A DNA stretch of 64,000 nucleotides from Pseudomonadota bacterium (lineage in GTDB: Bacteria > Pseudomonadota > Gammaproteobacteria > Burkholderiales > Burkholderiaceae_F). Below the pieces are notes generated by a model. It did not search any database. It was not told the origin of the DNA and saw only the letters and a program-made list of their open reading frames with translations. Positions within the stretch are counted from its first letter, which is position 1, and every line of letters begins with the position of its first letter. Positions 33,073-45,327 of the stretch are shown here, one piece after another. The stretch is taken from NCBI GenBank assembly GCA_029778535.1, contig JAKOQB010000172.1:1-64000 (forward strand). The letters are read 5' to 3'. Position numbers and translations under genes: made by a program.

Positions 33073-34065
33073 TCACGTACAGCGCAGCACCGCCGCGCCG
33101 TGCACGCGGCCGGTACGCACCGCGTCGAGCGCCTCGTTGGCGCGCGCCAGATCGAACAGTTCGATGTGCGTTCTCACCGGCACGCGCGCGGCGAGGGCGA
33201 GGAATTCGACGCCGTCGGCGCGCGTCAGGTTGGCGACCGAGCGCACCGTGCGTTCGCCCCACAGCAGGTCGTAGTCGAAGGAGGGGATCGCGCTCATGTG
33301 GATGCCGGCGCACACGACCGTGCCCCCTTTGCGCGTGGCGGCGAGCGCCGCGGGCACCAGCGCGCCGACCGGCGCGAAGATCAGCGCGGCGTCAAGCGAC
33401 TCGGGCGGCGGCTCGCTCGAGTCGCCCGCCCACGCGCAGCCGAGCGAGCGCGCGAAGGCCTGCCCCTCGGAATCGCCGGCGCGCGTGAAGGCGAACACGC
33501 GCCTTCCCTGCCACACCGCCACCTGCGCGATCAGGTGCGCGGCGGCGCCGAAGCCGTAGATGCCGAGCACGCGCGCATCGCCCGCGAAGCGCAGCGCGCG
33601 ATAGCCGATCAGCCCCGCGCACAGCAGCGGCGCGGCGTGCGCATCGTCCAGCGCCTCGGGCAGCGCGAAGCAGTAGTTCGCGTCGGCGAGCGCGAGTTCC
33701 GCATAGCCGCCGTCGCGCGTATAGCCGGTGAACTGCGGCGCGTCGCACAGGTTCTCCTGCGCGCCAGTGCAGTAGCGGCAATGGCCGCAGGTGGCGCCGA
33801 GCCAAGGCACGCCGACGCGATCGCCGATGCGAAAGCGCGTCACCCCCGCGCCGACCGCATCGACGCGGCCGACGATCTCGTGTCCCGGCACCAGCGGCAG
33901 CTTCGGCTGCGTCAGCTCGCCGTCGACGATGTGCAGGTCGGTGCGGCAAACACCGCAGGCCGCCACCCGCAGCCGCACCTCGCCCGGGCCGGGTGCGCCG
34001 ATGTCGATCGTGCTCTGCGCGAGAGCCCGGCCGGGAGCGTGCAGAAGCATCGCGCGGGACTGCAT
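33073..34065 (-). CDS. Zinc-dependent alcohol dehydrogenase
   Basis: A 330-residue medium-chain dehydrogenase. The catalytic zinc site is C-G-V-C-R-T-D in ACGVCRTDLH with GHEIVG near 65-70; the structural zinc cysteines are in CGHCRYCTGAQENLC. The nucleotide-binding GIYGFGAAAHLIAQVA lies near 172-187. It resembles AdhA/AdhP-type enzymes. An alternative ATG lies five codons inside. It is flanked by two palindromic repeats and has no close functional neighbours. Confidence 0.9.
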   Translation of the reverse strand: MQSRAMLLHAPGRALAQSTIDIGAPGPGEVRLRVAACGVCRTDLHIVDGELTQPKLPLVPGHEIVGRVDAVGAGVTRFRIGDRVGVPWLGATCGHCRYCTGAQENLCDAPQFTGYTRDGGYAELALADANYCFALPEALDDAHAAPLLCAGLIGYRALRFAGDARVLGIYGFGAAAHLIAQVAVWQGRRVFAFTRAGDSEGQAFARSLGCAWAGDSSEPPPESLDAALIFAPVGALVPAALAATRKGGTVVCAGIHMSAIPSFDYDLLWGERTVRSVANLTRADGVEFLALAARVPVRTHIELFDLARANEALDAVRTGRVHGAAVLRCT

Positions 34066-34087
34066 GGCTGAATTCAGCAGGAGGCGT

Positions 34088-34158
34088 GTCGCCCCTGCGC
34101 GGACCGGGGCCCAAGCTGAAGCGGTGCGCAAGTGGGCCCCGGCCTCCGCCGGGGTGAC
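34088..34158. repeat. Palindromic repeat, class A, third copy
   Basis: GTCGCCCCTGCGCGGACCGG and the opposing GGCCCCGGCCTCCGCCGGGG flank a loop AAGCTGAAGCGGTGCGCAAG. It lies between the DUF2237 and alcohol dehydrogenase genes. It is less perfect than the copy at 56.3 kb. Confidence 0.8.
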
Positions 34159-34177
34159 GGCTGAGTCGTTGCGCGTG

Positions 34178-34567
34178 TCATTGCATATCCAGCGCATGCG
34201 CGCGCAGCGCGGCGAGCGGAACGATCTCGAGCGCCTTCTCGTGCGTGGCGGCGAGCACGACGGGCGGCGCGACACCCGCCGCATGGGCTTCGAGCCAGCG
34301 CGCCGCGCACAGGCACCAGCGGTCGCCGGGCTTCAGCCCGGGAAAACCGAGCTCGGGATGCGGCGTCACGAGGTCGTTGCCGCGCGCGACCGAGAAACGG
34401 AGGAACTCCACCGTCATCTGCGCGCACACCGTGTGCGAGCCCACGTCCTGCGGTCCGGTGTGGCAATGACCGTCGCGATAGAAGCCGGTCAGCGGCCGCG
34501 TGCAGCAGCTCGCGAGCGGATCGCCCAGCACGTTGCGCGCGGACGAGGGTCGATCGGAATCGCGCAT
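34178..34567 (-). CDS. DUF2237 family protein
   Basis: A 129-residue protein with the conserved DUF2237 stretches NVLGDPLASCCTRPLTGFYR, GSHTVCAQMTVEFL, PGLKPGDRWCLCAARW and ATHEKALE. Several conserved cysteines suggest metal binding. The function is unknown. It starts two bases after the lipid-transport lipoprotein gene and so is part of that transcript. Confidence 0.88.
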   Translation of the reverse strand: MRDSDRPSSARNVLGDPLASCCTRPLTGFYRDGHCHTGPQDVGSHTVCAQMTVEFLRFSVARGNDLVTPHPELGFPGLKPGDRWCLCAARWLEAHAAGVAPPVVLAATHEKALEIVPLAALRAHALDMQ

Positions 34568-34569
34568 GT

Positions 34570-35184
34570 TCAGCCTCCGCGCGCGTGCTCGACCGCTTGC
34601 TCGAGCCACGGCACGAGCGCATCGAGCACCTGCGCGACCGCGTGGTTCATCGCCGCTGCGGCCGCGGCCGAGTTCGCCTCGGCCGCCGCAACGTCGGCGC
34701 TGAACTCGTGCTGCGCGACCAGCGTGCGATTGCGGCGATCGAACAGCGAAGCGCGCACCGCCAGGCGCGCGCTGCCCGGCGCGGTCACGATGTCGTGGTG
34801 GATGTCGTCGATCGCCACCGCAAGCAGCCAGTCCGAGTGCAACGGCTGTCCGAGTGCCGCCACCGCGCGGAAGCTGCCACGCGCGTCCAGCCGCCGCTGC
34901 ACGAGCTGCGCGATGCGGCGCGCCGGCCGCTCGGTCCAGGTGGCGAGCTGGTACAGTGCGCGCTCGCCCTTGCGGCGCGCGTACGCGATCGACGGCGTGT
35001 CGGCGAGCGGATCGCCGAGGTCGCTCTGGATCAGCAGCGAATCGGCGACCGGGGCGGCGCGGCGCGCGGGCATCGGCCCCGCATCGCTGAGCACGTATTG
35101 CGTGTAGGCGGGGCTTTCGCCGCCGATGTCGACCGTCACGCATCCGGCGAGCAGCAGCGCGACCGATGCGAGCAGTGCTCTCAT
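34570..35184 (-). CDS. ABC-type lipid transport auxiliary lipoprotein (PqiC-like)
   Basis: A 204-residue lipoprotein with lipobox LLAGC (C15) and the ABC-trans-aux/PqiC layout: YTQYVLSDAGP near the start, a LATWTERPARRIAQLVQRRL stretch and a C-terminal helix. These proteins sit in the outer membrane and receive lipid from MCE proteins. Its ATG overlaps the mlaD-like stop (ATGA). The family assignment comes from pattern and operon. Confidence 0.82.
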   Translation of the reverse strand: MRALLASVALLLAGCVTVDIGGESPAYTQYVLSDAGPMPARRAAPVADSLLIQSDLGDPLADTPSIAYARRKGERALYQLATWTERPARRIAQLVQRRLDARGSFRAVAALGQPLHSDWLLAVAIDDIHHDIVTAPGSARLAVRASLFDRRNRTLVAQHEFSADVAAAEANSAAAAAAMNHAVAQVLDALVPWLEQAVEHARGG

Positions 35185-36143
35185 TTCTCCCCCGGCCCGA
35201 GCTGCGCCTTGCCCGGACCGAGCAGCGCGGCGCGCGGGTCCTGCAGCCGTTCCAGCGCGCGCGCGACCGAATCGATGCTGGCGCGCAGGTCGACGACGGT
35301 GGTGGCGAGCTGATCGTCGATGCCGGTGGCGGTGTGGTCGATGCGGCGCGCAATCGAGGTCATCTCCGTCTGGATCACCGCGACCGCCTGGCCGGCATCG
35401 GCCGCGGTGCGCTGCGCCTCGGCCAGCGTGCGCTGCGCATCGTTGAGCGCGTCGTCCAGGTGCGCGGTGGCGCGCTCGGTCGATGCGGCGATGCGCTCGC
35501 TCGCCTGCCGGAACGAATTCGACGCGGCCGATACGTTCTTCAACGCACTGTCGAAGGCGGACATGCGCGCGTTCAGCGCCTCGGTGAGCTGCGCCAGGTT
35601 GTACAGCGTCTGCCCGAGGCGCAGGCGGTTCTCCGCCGAAAGCGTGCGGTTCAGTTTGTTCAGCACTTCGGAGGCGAGGTTGGACAGCTCGTTCACGCGC
35701 CCGGCAATCTCCTCCAGGTCGTTGCGCCCCTCGGCGATCACCGGATACGGCTCGCCCTCCGGCGCGGTCTCCAGCGGCGGCCCGGGCGGTTCCGGGGTGA
35801 TCAGGTTGATCTGCGCGATGCCGGTCACGAAATTGCGCGTGATCGCGGCCACCGTGTTGGTGCGCACCGGCGTGCGACGATCGACGCGGATCGTCACGCG
35901 CACGCGATTGACTTTCGCGCCGACCAGCGCGTAGTCCTCGACGCGCCCGACCTTGATGCCGCGCGTGTCGACGTCGCCGCCGACCTGCAGGCCGTCGAGC
36001 GCCTGCTTCTCGAAGTAGATGGTGTAGTAGGTGTAGTTGCGCGCCGAGCCGGCACGCTGCAGCCATACGACGGATATGACCAGCGCCGCGATCAGCACGA
36101 TCACCGCGGCGCCGACGTACGTATATCTGGCTTCAGCTTCCAT
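35181..36143 (-). CDS. MlaD/MCE-family substrate-binding protein
   Basis: A 320-residue protein with one N-terminal membrane helix (10-29), an MCE domain at about 38-115 (LQVGGDVDTRGIKVGRVED), and a long helical C terminus (about 150-310) with heptad-like repeats. In Mla/Mce systems the MCE hexamer binds phospholipid in the periplasm. The long tail puts it nearer to PqiB/Mce-like forms than to short MlaD. It overlaps the ATPase gene by 11 bases. Confidence 0.9.
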   Translation of the reverse strand: MEAEARYTYVGAAVIVLIAALVISVVWLQRAGSARNYTYYTIYFEKQALDGLQVGGDVDTRGIKVGRVEDYALVGAKVNRVRVTIRVDRRTPVRTNTVAAITRNFVTGIAQINLITPEPPGPPLETAPEGEPYPVIAEGRNDLEEIAGRVNELSNLASEVLNKLNRTLSAENRLRLGQTLYNLAQLTEALNARMSAFDSALKNVSAASNSFRQASERIAASTERATAHLDDALNDAQRTLAEAQRTAADAGQAVAVIQTEMTSIARRIDHTATGIDDQLATTVVDLRASIDSVARALERLQDPRAALLGPGKAQLGPGEK

Positions 36144-36945
36144 CTCGATGACTCCGCTGCACCGGCGCGGGAGAGGGGGCGCAGGAGCGGGCTTCGACCA
36201 TTGTACGGATCGAGAAATACGACCGGATCCACGGATCGTCGGCCGCGATCACCTCGCGCACCGGCCCGTCTGCGAGCACGCGGCCGTCGGCCAGCACGAT
36301 CAGCTGGTCGACCATTGTGAGCAGCGTGTCGAGGTCGTGCGTGACCAGCAGCACCGTGATGCCGAGGTCGTCGACCAGCGATCGCACCAGGCGATCGAAG
36401 CCGCGCGCGGTGGGCGGGTCCAGCCCCGAGGTCGGCTCGTCGAGGAACAGGATTTCCGGCTCAAGCGCGAGCGCACGCGCGATCGCCGCGCGCTTGCGCA
36501 TGCCGCCCGAGAGCTCGCTCGGCATCTTGGCGCCGGCATCGGCCGGCAGTCCTGCCTGCGCCAGCCGAAGCTGGATCAGCGGGTCGAGCAGCTCCCGCGG
36601 CGGCGGCGCATGCTCGGCGAGCGGCACCGCGACGTTCTGCGCGACCGTCAGCGACGAGAACAGCGCGCCGTCCTGGAACATCATGCCGAAGCGGCGGCGG
36701 ATCGCGGCGACCTCTTCGGCCGACGAATGCCACATGTCGCAGCCAAGCACGCGCACGTGGCCGGCGGTGGGCCGCAGCAGGCCGATGATCTCGCGCAGCA
36801 GGACCGACTTGCCGCTGCCGCTGCCGCCGATCATCGCCGCGAGCGTTCCGCGCGCGATCGAGAACGTCACGCCGTCGTGGACCGACTGCGCACCGAAGCG
36901 GGTGACGATGCCCTCGGCTTCGATCACCGCTTCCGTGCCGGTCAC
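36133..36945 (-). CDS. MlaF-like ABC transporter ATP-binding protein
   Basis: A 270-residue ATPase. Walker A GGSGSGKS is at 40-47, the signature LSGGMRKRAAIARAL near 145-159, Walker B EILFLDEP near 163-170 and the switch histidine THD near 198. It energises the lipid transporter. Translation starts at GTG overlapping the permease stop (GTGA). A longer frame upstream lies in the permease gene and is not part of it. Confidence 0.93.
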   Translation of the reverse strand: MTGTEAVIEAEGIVTRFGAQSVHDGVTFSIARGTLAAMIGGSGSGKSVLLREIIGLLRPTAGHVRVLGCDMWHSSAEEVAAIRRRFGMMFQDGALFSSLTVAQNVAVPLAEHAPPPRELLDPLIQLRLAQAGLPADAGAKMPSELSGGMRKRAAIARALALEPEILFLDEPTSGLDPPTARGFDRLVRSLVDDLGITVLLVTHDLDTLLTMVDQLIVLADGRVLADGPVREVIAADDPWIRSYFSIRTMVEARSCAPSPAPVQRSHRDGS

Positions 36946-38069
36946 CACCCCAGCTCCTGGAACAGCACCGCGAAGCCGGCGTCGAGCAGGATCACCGCGA
37001 CGATGCTCTGCACGACGGTCGACGTGGTCGCAAGCCCCACGGCGCGCGTGTCGCGCTCGACCGTCATGCCCATCCGGCAGCCGATCACCGCGATGAAGAG
37101 GGCAAACGCCGGCGCCTTGCCGAGGCCGACCCAGACGTGGCGGATGTCGAGCGCCTCGTGCAGCCGCTCGAGAAAGGTCGTCGGCGTCAGCCCCAGCATC
37201 GGCTCGGCGACCAGCATCGCGCCGACGATGCCCATGATGTCGCCGACGAACACGAGCAGCGGCAGCGCCAGCATCAGCGCCAGCACGCGCGGAATCACCA
37301 GCACCTGCTGCGGCGACAAGCCGAGCGTGCGGATGGCGTCGATCTCCTCGGTGAGCCGCATCGCGCCCAGTTGCGCGGTGAACGCCGCGCCGGAGCGGCC
37401 GGCGATGATCGTGGCGACGATGATCGGCGCGAACTCGCGCGTCATGCCGATGCCGACACCGTCGACGACGAAGATGTTGGCGCCGTACTTCTCCGCCTGC
37501 AGCCCGAGCAGATAGGCGATCGTCACGCCGATCAGCAGCGTGACCAGCGCCACCACGGGCACTGCGTTCAGGCACACCTGCTCGAACTGCGCCGTCAGTT
37601 CCTTGACCCGCAGCCGCGCCGGTCTGAGCAGCAGGTCGCCGAACGCGGCGACCGTCTCGCCGAGGAAATTCAGGTGGCCGGCGAGCAGACCTCCGAGCGC
37701 GACGGTCTTCTCGCCCAGTTCGGCGAGCCAGCGGCGCTGCGCGCGCGGCACCGGAGGCTCGGTCGCCGCCAGCCGCCGGCGCACGTCCTCGAACACGCGC
37801 CGGTGCGCTTCGCTGAAGTCCTGCAGCGCGACCGATTGCGGATCGACACCGGCCGAGCGCAGCGCGCGCAGCAGCGCGAGCGCGGCGGCCGCATCGAGCG
37901 ATTTCAGGGCGGAGCCGTCCAGGGTGAGCGGTGCCGAGGGACGCAGTGCGCGCAAGTCGTGCCAGACCGAGGGCAACGCGGCAAGGCGCCAGGCGCCGGC
38001 GAGTTTCAGCGTCGCGCCGCGCTCGCTCGCCGCAAGCTGACAGGTGCAGGGTTGCGCGCTCGTGCTCAT
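36942..38069 (-). CDS. MlaE-like permease with fused STAS domain
   Basis: A 375-residue permease. Residues 1-110 resemble an STAS/MlaB domain (LTLDGSALKSLDAAAALALL). Residues 120-375 are the MlaE domain with five or six helices and the family motifs GREFAPI-like MTREFAPIIVATIIAGRSGAA, TEEIDAIRTLG and PRVLALMLALPLL. The fusion replaces a separate MlaB subunit and is common in such proteins. It is first in the mlaEFD-lipoprotein-DUF2237 operon. Confidence 0.93.
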   Translation of the reverse strand: MSTSAQPCTCQLAASERGATLKLAGAWRLAALPSVWHDLRALRPSAPLTLDGSALKSLDAAAALALLRALRSAGVDPQSVALQDFSEAHRRVFEDVRRRLAATEPPVPRAQRRWLAELGEKTVALGGLLAGHLNFLGETVAAFGDLLLRPARLRVKELTAQFEQVCLNAVPVVALVTLLIGVTIAYLLGLQAEKYGANIFVVDGVGIGMTREFAPIIVATIIAGRSGAAFTAQLGAMRLTEEIDAIRTLGLSPQQVLVIPRVLALMLALPLLVFVGDIMGIVGAMLVAEPMLGLTPTTFLERLHEALDIRHVWVGLGKAPAFALFIAVIGCRMGMTVERDTRAVGLATTSTVVQSIVAVILLDAGFAVLFQELGW

Positions 38070-38107
38070 GGTGTGGGCTGAAGCAGCCTAGCGCATCGAT
38101 CCGCCAA

Positions 38108-38136
38108 ATGAAAACGCCGGCAACCGCCGGCGTCTT
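38108..38136 (-). terminator. Rho-independent terminator after acnA
   Basis: Read on the minus strand, the stem ACGCCGGC/GCCGGCGT with a 4-base loop is followed by TTTTCATTT. It lies about 20 bases past the aconitase stop and before the lipid-transport operon, separating the two transcripts. Confidence 0.85.
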
Positions 38137-38156
38137 CTTCCTGCTCCGCGCCCCGA

Positions 38157-40864
<2,708 letters not shown>

Positions 40865-40868
<4 letters not shown>

Positions 40869-41299
40869 TTTCTCTCCTTCAAGCGAATCTGGACGTCGTA
40901 CAGCAGTCCCTTGTCATCCTGGCAGATCCCGCCGCCCGTGCGGCCATAGGCCATGCCCCTGAAATCGCAGCGCAATCCCGAGCCGTCGGGTGCCCGCAGC
41001 AGCGCCTTGGCTTCGCCGCCGGTCGGATTGTCGACCGTCACTGTGGAACCGATCGTGGCGCGGCGCCATCCCCAGCCGCCGCTGATGAACGCCGTGGTGC
41101 GGTCCGGCGCCGAGTACACCCACGTTCCGGTGTAGGTCTTCTTGTCGATCGTGACGCTGACATCCGCCTGCGAGCCGGTTTCGACGGCTTCGCCGTAGTA
41201 CAGCGTGCCGCTGGTGCGCGGCATCAGCGTCAGTTCGTAGGTGGATGCGCAACCGGCAAGCAGCAGCGTCGCGCAGACCGGGACGAGGTAGCGACTCAT
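40865..41299 (-). CDS. Hypothetical lipoprotein upstream of acnA
   Basis: A 144-residue secreted protein with lipobox LLAGC (C16) followed by [14 protein letters not shown]. The rest is beta-rich with [20 protein letters not shown] and a C-terminal [22 protein letters not shown] do not recognise the family. It starts after CAGGAGAT and its stop overlaps the acnA start, so the two are co-translated. Confidence 0.72.
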
Positions 41300-41331
41300 G
41301 GCGATCTCCTGGGTTATGCATTCGGCCCTCA

Positions 41332-42783
41332 TCAGATCACCATCAGATCGACAAATTCGTGAACAGGTGTTACCGCCAGCCGCCTGGCGTCGAGACAGAG
41401 GTCGAGGATCGCCGCGGCCTGTTTCGGCGGGAACACGCCGGCCAGATGGGCGCGGAATTTCTCGACCAGCCGGGGCAGGCCTTCCTTGCGGCGGCGCTTG
41501 TGGCCGAACGGGTACTCGACCACGATCTCCGCCAGTCGGCGGCCGTCGGTGAGCTCCACCGTCAGCGCGTTGGCGATCGAGCGTTTGTCCGGGTCGTGGT
41601 AGTCGCGGGTGAACTTAGGGTCCTCCACGCACGCAATCTTTGCGCGCAGGCGGTCGATGCGCGGATCGGAGGCGACGTTGTCCTCGTAGTCCGCCGCCGT
41701 CAGCCGGCCGAAGATGATCGGCACCGCGACCATGTACTGGATGCAGTGGTCGCGGTCGGCGGGGTTCGCCAGCGGTCCCTGCTTGTCGATGATGCGCAGG
41801 CAGGCCGCGTGCGTGCGTACGGTGATGCGCCGGATGTCGGCGTCGGATTTGCCGAGCTTGCGCAGCTCGGCGTGGATCGCCAGCGCCGCCTCGACCGCGG
41901 TCTGCGCGTGGAACTCGGCCGGATACGCGATCTTGAACAGCACGTTCTCCATCACGTATGTGGCGTACGGGCGCTGGAACCGGAACGGGCGGCCCTTGAA
42001 CAGCGCGTCGTAGAAGCCCCAGCCCTTCGCGGTCAGCGCGGTCGGGTAGCCCATCTCGCCGGTCTTCGCGATCAGCGCCAGCCGCACGCCGCGGGACGTG
42101 GCGTCGCCGGCGGCCCAGCTCTTGCGCGAACCGGTGTTGGGCGCGTGCCGGTAGGTACGCAGCGGGTGGCCGTCGATCCATGCGTTCGACAGCGCATTGA
42201 CGATCTCGTCACGCGTGAGTCCGAGCATCTGCCCGACCACCGCGCTGGTGGCCACCTTGACCAGAACGACGTGGTCGAGCCCGACCTCGTTGAACGAGTT
42301 TTCCAGCGCGAGGCAGCCTTGGATCTCGTGCGCCTTGATCATCGCGGTCAGCACGTCGTGCACCGTCAGCGGCTTCTTCCCGGCCGCCACCGCGCTGCGC
42401 GACAGCCAGTCGGCGGTGGCGAGGATTCCGCCCAGGTTGTCGGACGGGTGCCCCCATTCGGCCGCGAGCCACGTGTCGTTGAAGTCGAGCCAGCGGATCA
42501 GCGCCCCGATGTTGAACGCGGCCGTCACCGGGTCGAGCTGGAATCGGGTGCCGGGAACGCGCGCGCCGTTCGGAACGATCGTGCCCGGCACCACCGGGCC
42601 GAGCAGCTTGGTGCAGGCCGGGTACTTCAACGCCTCGAAGCCGCAGCCGAGCGTATCCATCAGGGCGAGGCGTGCGGTGTCGTACGCGACGTGGCTGCGG
42701 ACCCGGTAGCGCGTCACGTAGTCCGCGATGTCGACCAGCACCCGGTCGGGCTTCGGGCGGACGGTGGAAACGGTGGTGCCCAC
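41332..42783 (-). CDS. prpD: MmgE/PrpD-family 2-methylcitrate dehydratase
   Basis: A 483-residue enzyme of the MmgE/PrpD family. Members dehydrate 2-methylcitrate, and some also act on citrate as a minor aconitase. Family marks include [10 protein letters not shown] near 43-52, [20 protein letters not shown] near 95-114, [16 protein letters not shown] and [15 protein letters not shown]. No prpB or prpC lies in the window. It sits in the mdh-acnA transcript, as often in Burkholderiales, so it may support the TCA cycle as well as propionate use. Confidence 0.93.
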   Translation of the reverse strand: MGTTVSTVRPKPDRVLVDIADYVTRYRVRSHVAYDTARLALMDTLGCGFEALKYPACTKLLGPVVPGTIVPNGARVPGTRFQLDPVTAAFNIGALIRWLDFNDTWLAAEWGHPSDNLGGILATADWLSRSAVAAGKKPLTVHDVLTAMIKAHEIQGCLALENSFNEVGLDHVVLVKVATSAVVGQMLGLTRDEIVNALSNAWIDGHPLRTYRHAPNTGSRKSWAAGDATSRGVRLALIAKTGEMGYPTALTAKGWGFYDALFKGRPFRFQRPYATYVMENVLFKIAYPAEFHAQTAVEAALAIHAELRKLGKSDADIRRITVRTHAACLRIIDKQGPLANPADRDHCIQYMVAVPIIFGRLTAADYEDNVASDPRIDRLRAKIACVEDPKFTRDYHDPDKRSIANALTVELTDGRRLAEIVVEYPFGHKRRRKEGLPRLVEKFRAHLAGVFPPKQAAAILDLCLDARRLAVTPVHEFVDLMVI

Positions 42784-42808
42784 GGGTCGCAGGCTCCGCG
42801 GCGCGGAG

Positions 42809-43183
42809 TTATTTCTTCCTTGGCTTCGGTCCGACCAGGGTGCACTGCACCGGTTTGTCGAGGATGTCGGCGTACTCGACCGTGCCCTGGTCGCCCTGTT
42901 CGCGCCATTTCACCTTGCCGTCCTTGCTCGCGTACGCCACGCCCGAGGCGGCGGGAACGCGGTATACCTGCGCGCGATTGCCGCCGTAGGTCAGCCACGC
43001 TTCTTCCTTGATCCGGCGCGGATTGAAATTCAGCAGCAGCTCGCGGCCGGTCTCGCATTTCCACTGCCGCGTGATCGGCCGGTCCTTGCCGACCCGGGCC
43101 CGGGCAGGAGCCTGCGCGTTCGCGGCCGCGCCGGCGAGCGCGGCCGCGGTCGCGGCAAGCAGAATCCGATGCAGTGGCTTCAT
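42809..43183 (-). CDS. MliC-like putative lysozyme inhibitor
   Basis: A 124-residue secreted protein (signal [20 protein letters not shown], cleavage near ANAQ). The mature part has [33 protein letters not shown] and a paired C-terminal cysteine in KPVQCTLVG. The SGVAY stretch resembles the SGxxY core of c-type lysozyme inhibitors of the MliC/PliC family. The catalytic-loop match is partial. It lies in the mdh-prpD run, 9 bases after mdh. Confidence 0.7.
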   Translation of the reverse strand: MKPLHRILLAATAAALAGAAANAQAPARARVGKDRPITRQWKCETGRELLLNFNPRRIKEEAWLTYGGNRAQVYRVPAASGVAYASKDGKVKWREQGDQGTVEYADILDKPVQCTLVGPKPRKK

Positions 43184-43192
43184 CGCGTGCGG

Positions 43193-44182
43193 TCAGCCCA
43201 GCAGGTGCTTGACGCCGTCCTTCTCTTCGTTCAGCTCGGCCAGCGTCTTGTTGATGCACTGCTGGGAGAACTCGTCGATCGGCAGGCCGCGCACCAGCGA
43301 ATACTCGCCGTTGGCGCAGGTGACCGGGAAGCCGAACATCGTGTCGACCGGAATCCCGTACGAGCCGTCGGACGGGATGCCCATCGTCACCCAGCGGCCA
43401 TTGGTGCCGAGCACCCAGTCGCGAATGTGGTCGATCGCCGCGTTGGCGGCCGATGCGGCCGACGACACGCCGCGCGCCTCGATGATCGCCGCGCCGCGCT
43501 TGCCGACGGTGGGCAGAAACACGGTGCGGTTCCAGTTCTCGTCGTTGATCATGTCCTTGACCGGCTTGCCTTCGATCGTCGCGAAGCGGTAGTCGGGATA
43601 CATCGTCGGCGAGTGGTTGCCCCACACGCACAGTTTCTCGATCGACGCCACCGGCTTGCCGGTCCGGGCGGCGATCTGCGACAGCGCACGGTTGTGGTCC
43701 AGCCGCAGCATCGCGGTGAAATTCTTCTTCGGCAGGCTCGGCGCCGATTTCATCGCGATGTACGCGTTGGTGTTGGCCGGGTTGCCGACCACCAGCACTT
43801 TCACGCCGCGCGCGGCGACCTGGTCGAGCGCCTTGCCCTGCGCGGTGAAGATCTGCGCGTTGGCCGTCAGCAGGTCCTTGCGCTCCATGCCCGGGCCGCG
43901 CGGGCGCGCGCCGATCAGTAACGCGACCTCGGCGTCCTTGAACGCGGTCATCGGATCGCTGTGCGCGCTCATGCCCGCCAGCAGCGGGAACGCGCAGTCT
44001 TCCATTTCCATCATCACGCCCTTGAGCGCCTTCTGCGCCTTCTCGTCGGGGATCTCGAGCAGCTGCAGGATCACCGGCTGGTCGGCGCCGAGCATCTGGC
44101 CCGATGCGATGCGAAACAGGATCGAATAGCCGATCTGGCCGGCGGCGCCGGTGACGGCGACGCGAACGGGGGCTTTGGTCAT
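43193..44182 (-). CDS. mdh: Malate dehydrogenase
   Basis: A 329-residue NAD-dependent malate dehydrogenase of the cytosolic-like type common in Burkholderiales. [10 protein letters not shown] at 10-19 binds [17 protein letters not shown] near 91-104 and NPANTNAY near 130-137 contact substrate and cofactor; the catalytic histidine is in [11 protein letters not shown] near 188. A CGGAGA lies eight bases upstream. It is first in the minus-strand TCA transcript and divergent from gntR. Confidence 0.96.
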   Translation of the reverse strand: MTKAPVRVAVTGAAGQIGYSILFRIASGQMLGADQPVILQLLEIPDEKAQKALKGVMMEMEDCAFPLLAGMSAHSDPMTAFKDAEVALLIGARPRGPGMERKDLLTANAQIFTAQGKALDQVAARGVKVLVVGNPANTNAYIAMKSAPSLPKKNFTAMLRLDHNRALSQIAARTGKPVASIEKLCVWGNHSPTMYPDYRFATIEGKPVKDMINDENWNRTVFLPTVGKRGAAIIEARGVSSAASAANAAIDHIRDWVLGTNGRWVTMGIPSDGSYGIPVDTMFGFPVTCANGEYSLVRGLPIDEFSQQCINKTLAELNEEKDGVKHLLG

Positions 44183-44460
44183 GGAACGTCTCCGGGTGGG
44201 TCGAGGATCAATGAAGTTCGCAGGAGCGGATGGAGGCAACGGCGGGCGCGGCGTGCCGCGCGCGACCTGCGCTCGCCTGACGCGTGGCGGGCAGTGTAAT
44301 CCCCGCTCGCGGGCGCGCCGTTTGATCGCGCGCAGTGCCGACGCACGGGCGCGCGGCGGGCCACGGCCGGGGCGGCGAGCTTGCGCACCGTCAAAGTATA
44401 ACTCTTATATAAGACATAGAAGCTAGTACCGGGCCCGGCGATCTGTGCTGAAATCGCGCC
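44183..44460. promoter_or_regulatory. Divergent mdh / gntR control region
   Basis: A 278-base gap that is GC-rich except for an A+T island, GTCAAAGTATAACTC followed by a palindrome and ACATAGAAG. The island is 46-66 bases before the gntR start and should cover its promoter; it may also serve mdh. Confidence 0.6.
44403..44414. promoter_or_regulatory. Probable GntR operator
   Basis: TCTTATATAAGA is a perfect 12-base palindrome, rare in DNA of this base composition. It has the size and symmetry of GntR/HutC-type sites and lies between mdh and gntR, so the adjacent regulator probably binds it to control itself and both TCA arms. Confidence 0.65.
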
Positions 44461-45228
44461 ATGACGGTCGACGTCGATTCCCCGGCGGAAAGCGGCGCGC
44501 GGCGCGGCAGCGGCGCGGTGTTCGCGCCGCTTTACCGCCAGATCAAGCAGCTGCTGGTCGCAAGCCTCGAGCAGGGCGAATGGAAGCCCGGCGAGCTGAT
44601 CCCGAGCGAGCTCGAGCTCGCGCACCGCTTCCAGGTGAGTCAGGGCACGGTGCGCAAGGCGGTCGACGAGTTGGCCGCCGCCAACCTGCTGGTGCGGCGG
44701 CAGGGCAAGGGTACGTTCGTCGCCACCCATCACGAGCCGCGCGCGCAGTTCCGCTTCCTGCGCATCGTGCCCGACGCGGGCGAAGCGGTGCCGGCGGAGA
44801 GCCGCTTCCTGGAATGCCGGCGCCTGAAGGCGCCGGCGGAGATCGCGCGCCAGCTGCAGCTCAAGACCGGCGATCCGGTCGTCTACGTACGGCGGCTGCT
44901 CTTCCTTTCCGGCAAGCCGGTGGTGCTCGACGACATCTGGCTGCCGGGTGCGCTGTTCAAGGGGCTCACTTCGGAGCGGCTGGCGCGCTACCACGGCCCG
45001 CTGTACGGGCTGTTCGAATCGGAGTTCGATACGCGGATGATCCGCGCGCAGGAGCAGCTGCGCGCGGTGGCGGCGGACGCCACCGTCGCGCGGCTGCTGC
45101 AGGTGCCGAAGGATTCGCCGCTGCTGCTGGTGGACCGCGTGTCGTTTTCGTATGGGGACCGGCCGGTCGAAGTGCGGCGCGGCCTGTGCGTGACCACCGC
45201 GCATCATTACCGCAATGCGCTTTATTGA
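44461..45228 (+). CDS. GntR/HutC-family transcriptional regulator of the TCA cluster
   Basis: A 255-residue regulator. The winged helix-turn-helix spans about 22-88 (LYRQIKQLLVASL, LAHRFQVSQGTVRKAVDEL, RRQGKGTFVA). The UTRA ligand domain spans about 95-250. HutC-type regulators often sense organic acids. Its place at the head of sdhCDAB-gltA and opposite mdh-acnA suggests control of the TCA cycle. The ligand is unknown. Confidence 0.92.
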   Translation: MTVDVDSPAESGARRGSGAVFAPLYRQIKQLLVASLEQGEWKPGELIPSELELAHRFQVSQGTVRKAVDELAAANLLVRRQGKGTFVATHHEPRAQFRFLRIVPDAGEAVPAESRFLECRRLKAPAEIARQLQLKTGDPVVYVRRLLFLSGKPVVLDDIWLPGALFKGLTSERLARYHGPLYGLFESEFDTRMIRAQEQLRAVAADATVARLLQVPKDSPLLLVDRVSFSYGDRPVEVRRGLCVTTAHHYRNALY

Positions 45229-45327
45229 CGCTACGCCTCGATTTGTTTCGATGCCGCGACTTCGGCCAGAATAGCGGACCGTCCGCAGCGCGATTGCGGC
45301 GAACTGAACGCCACGAAGAATGAGCAG

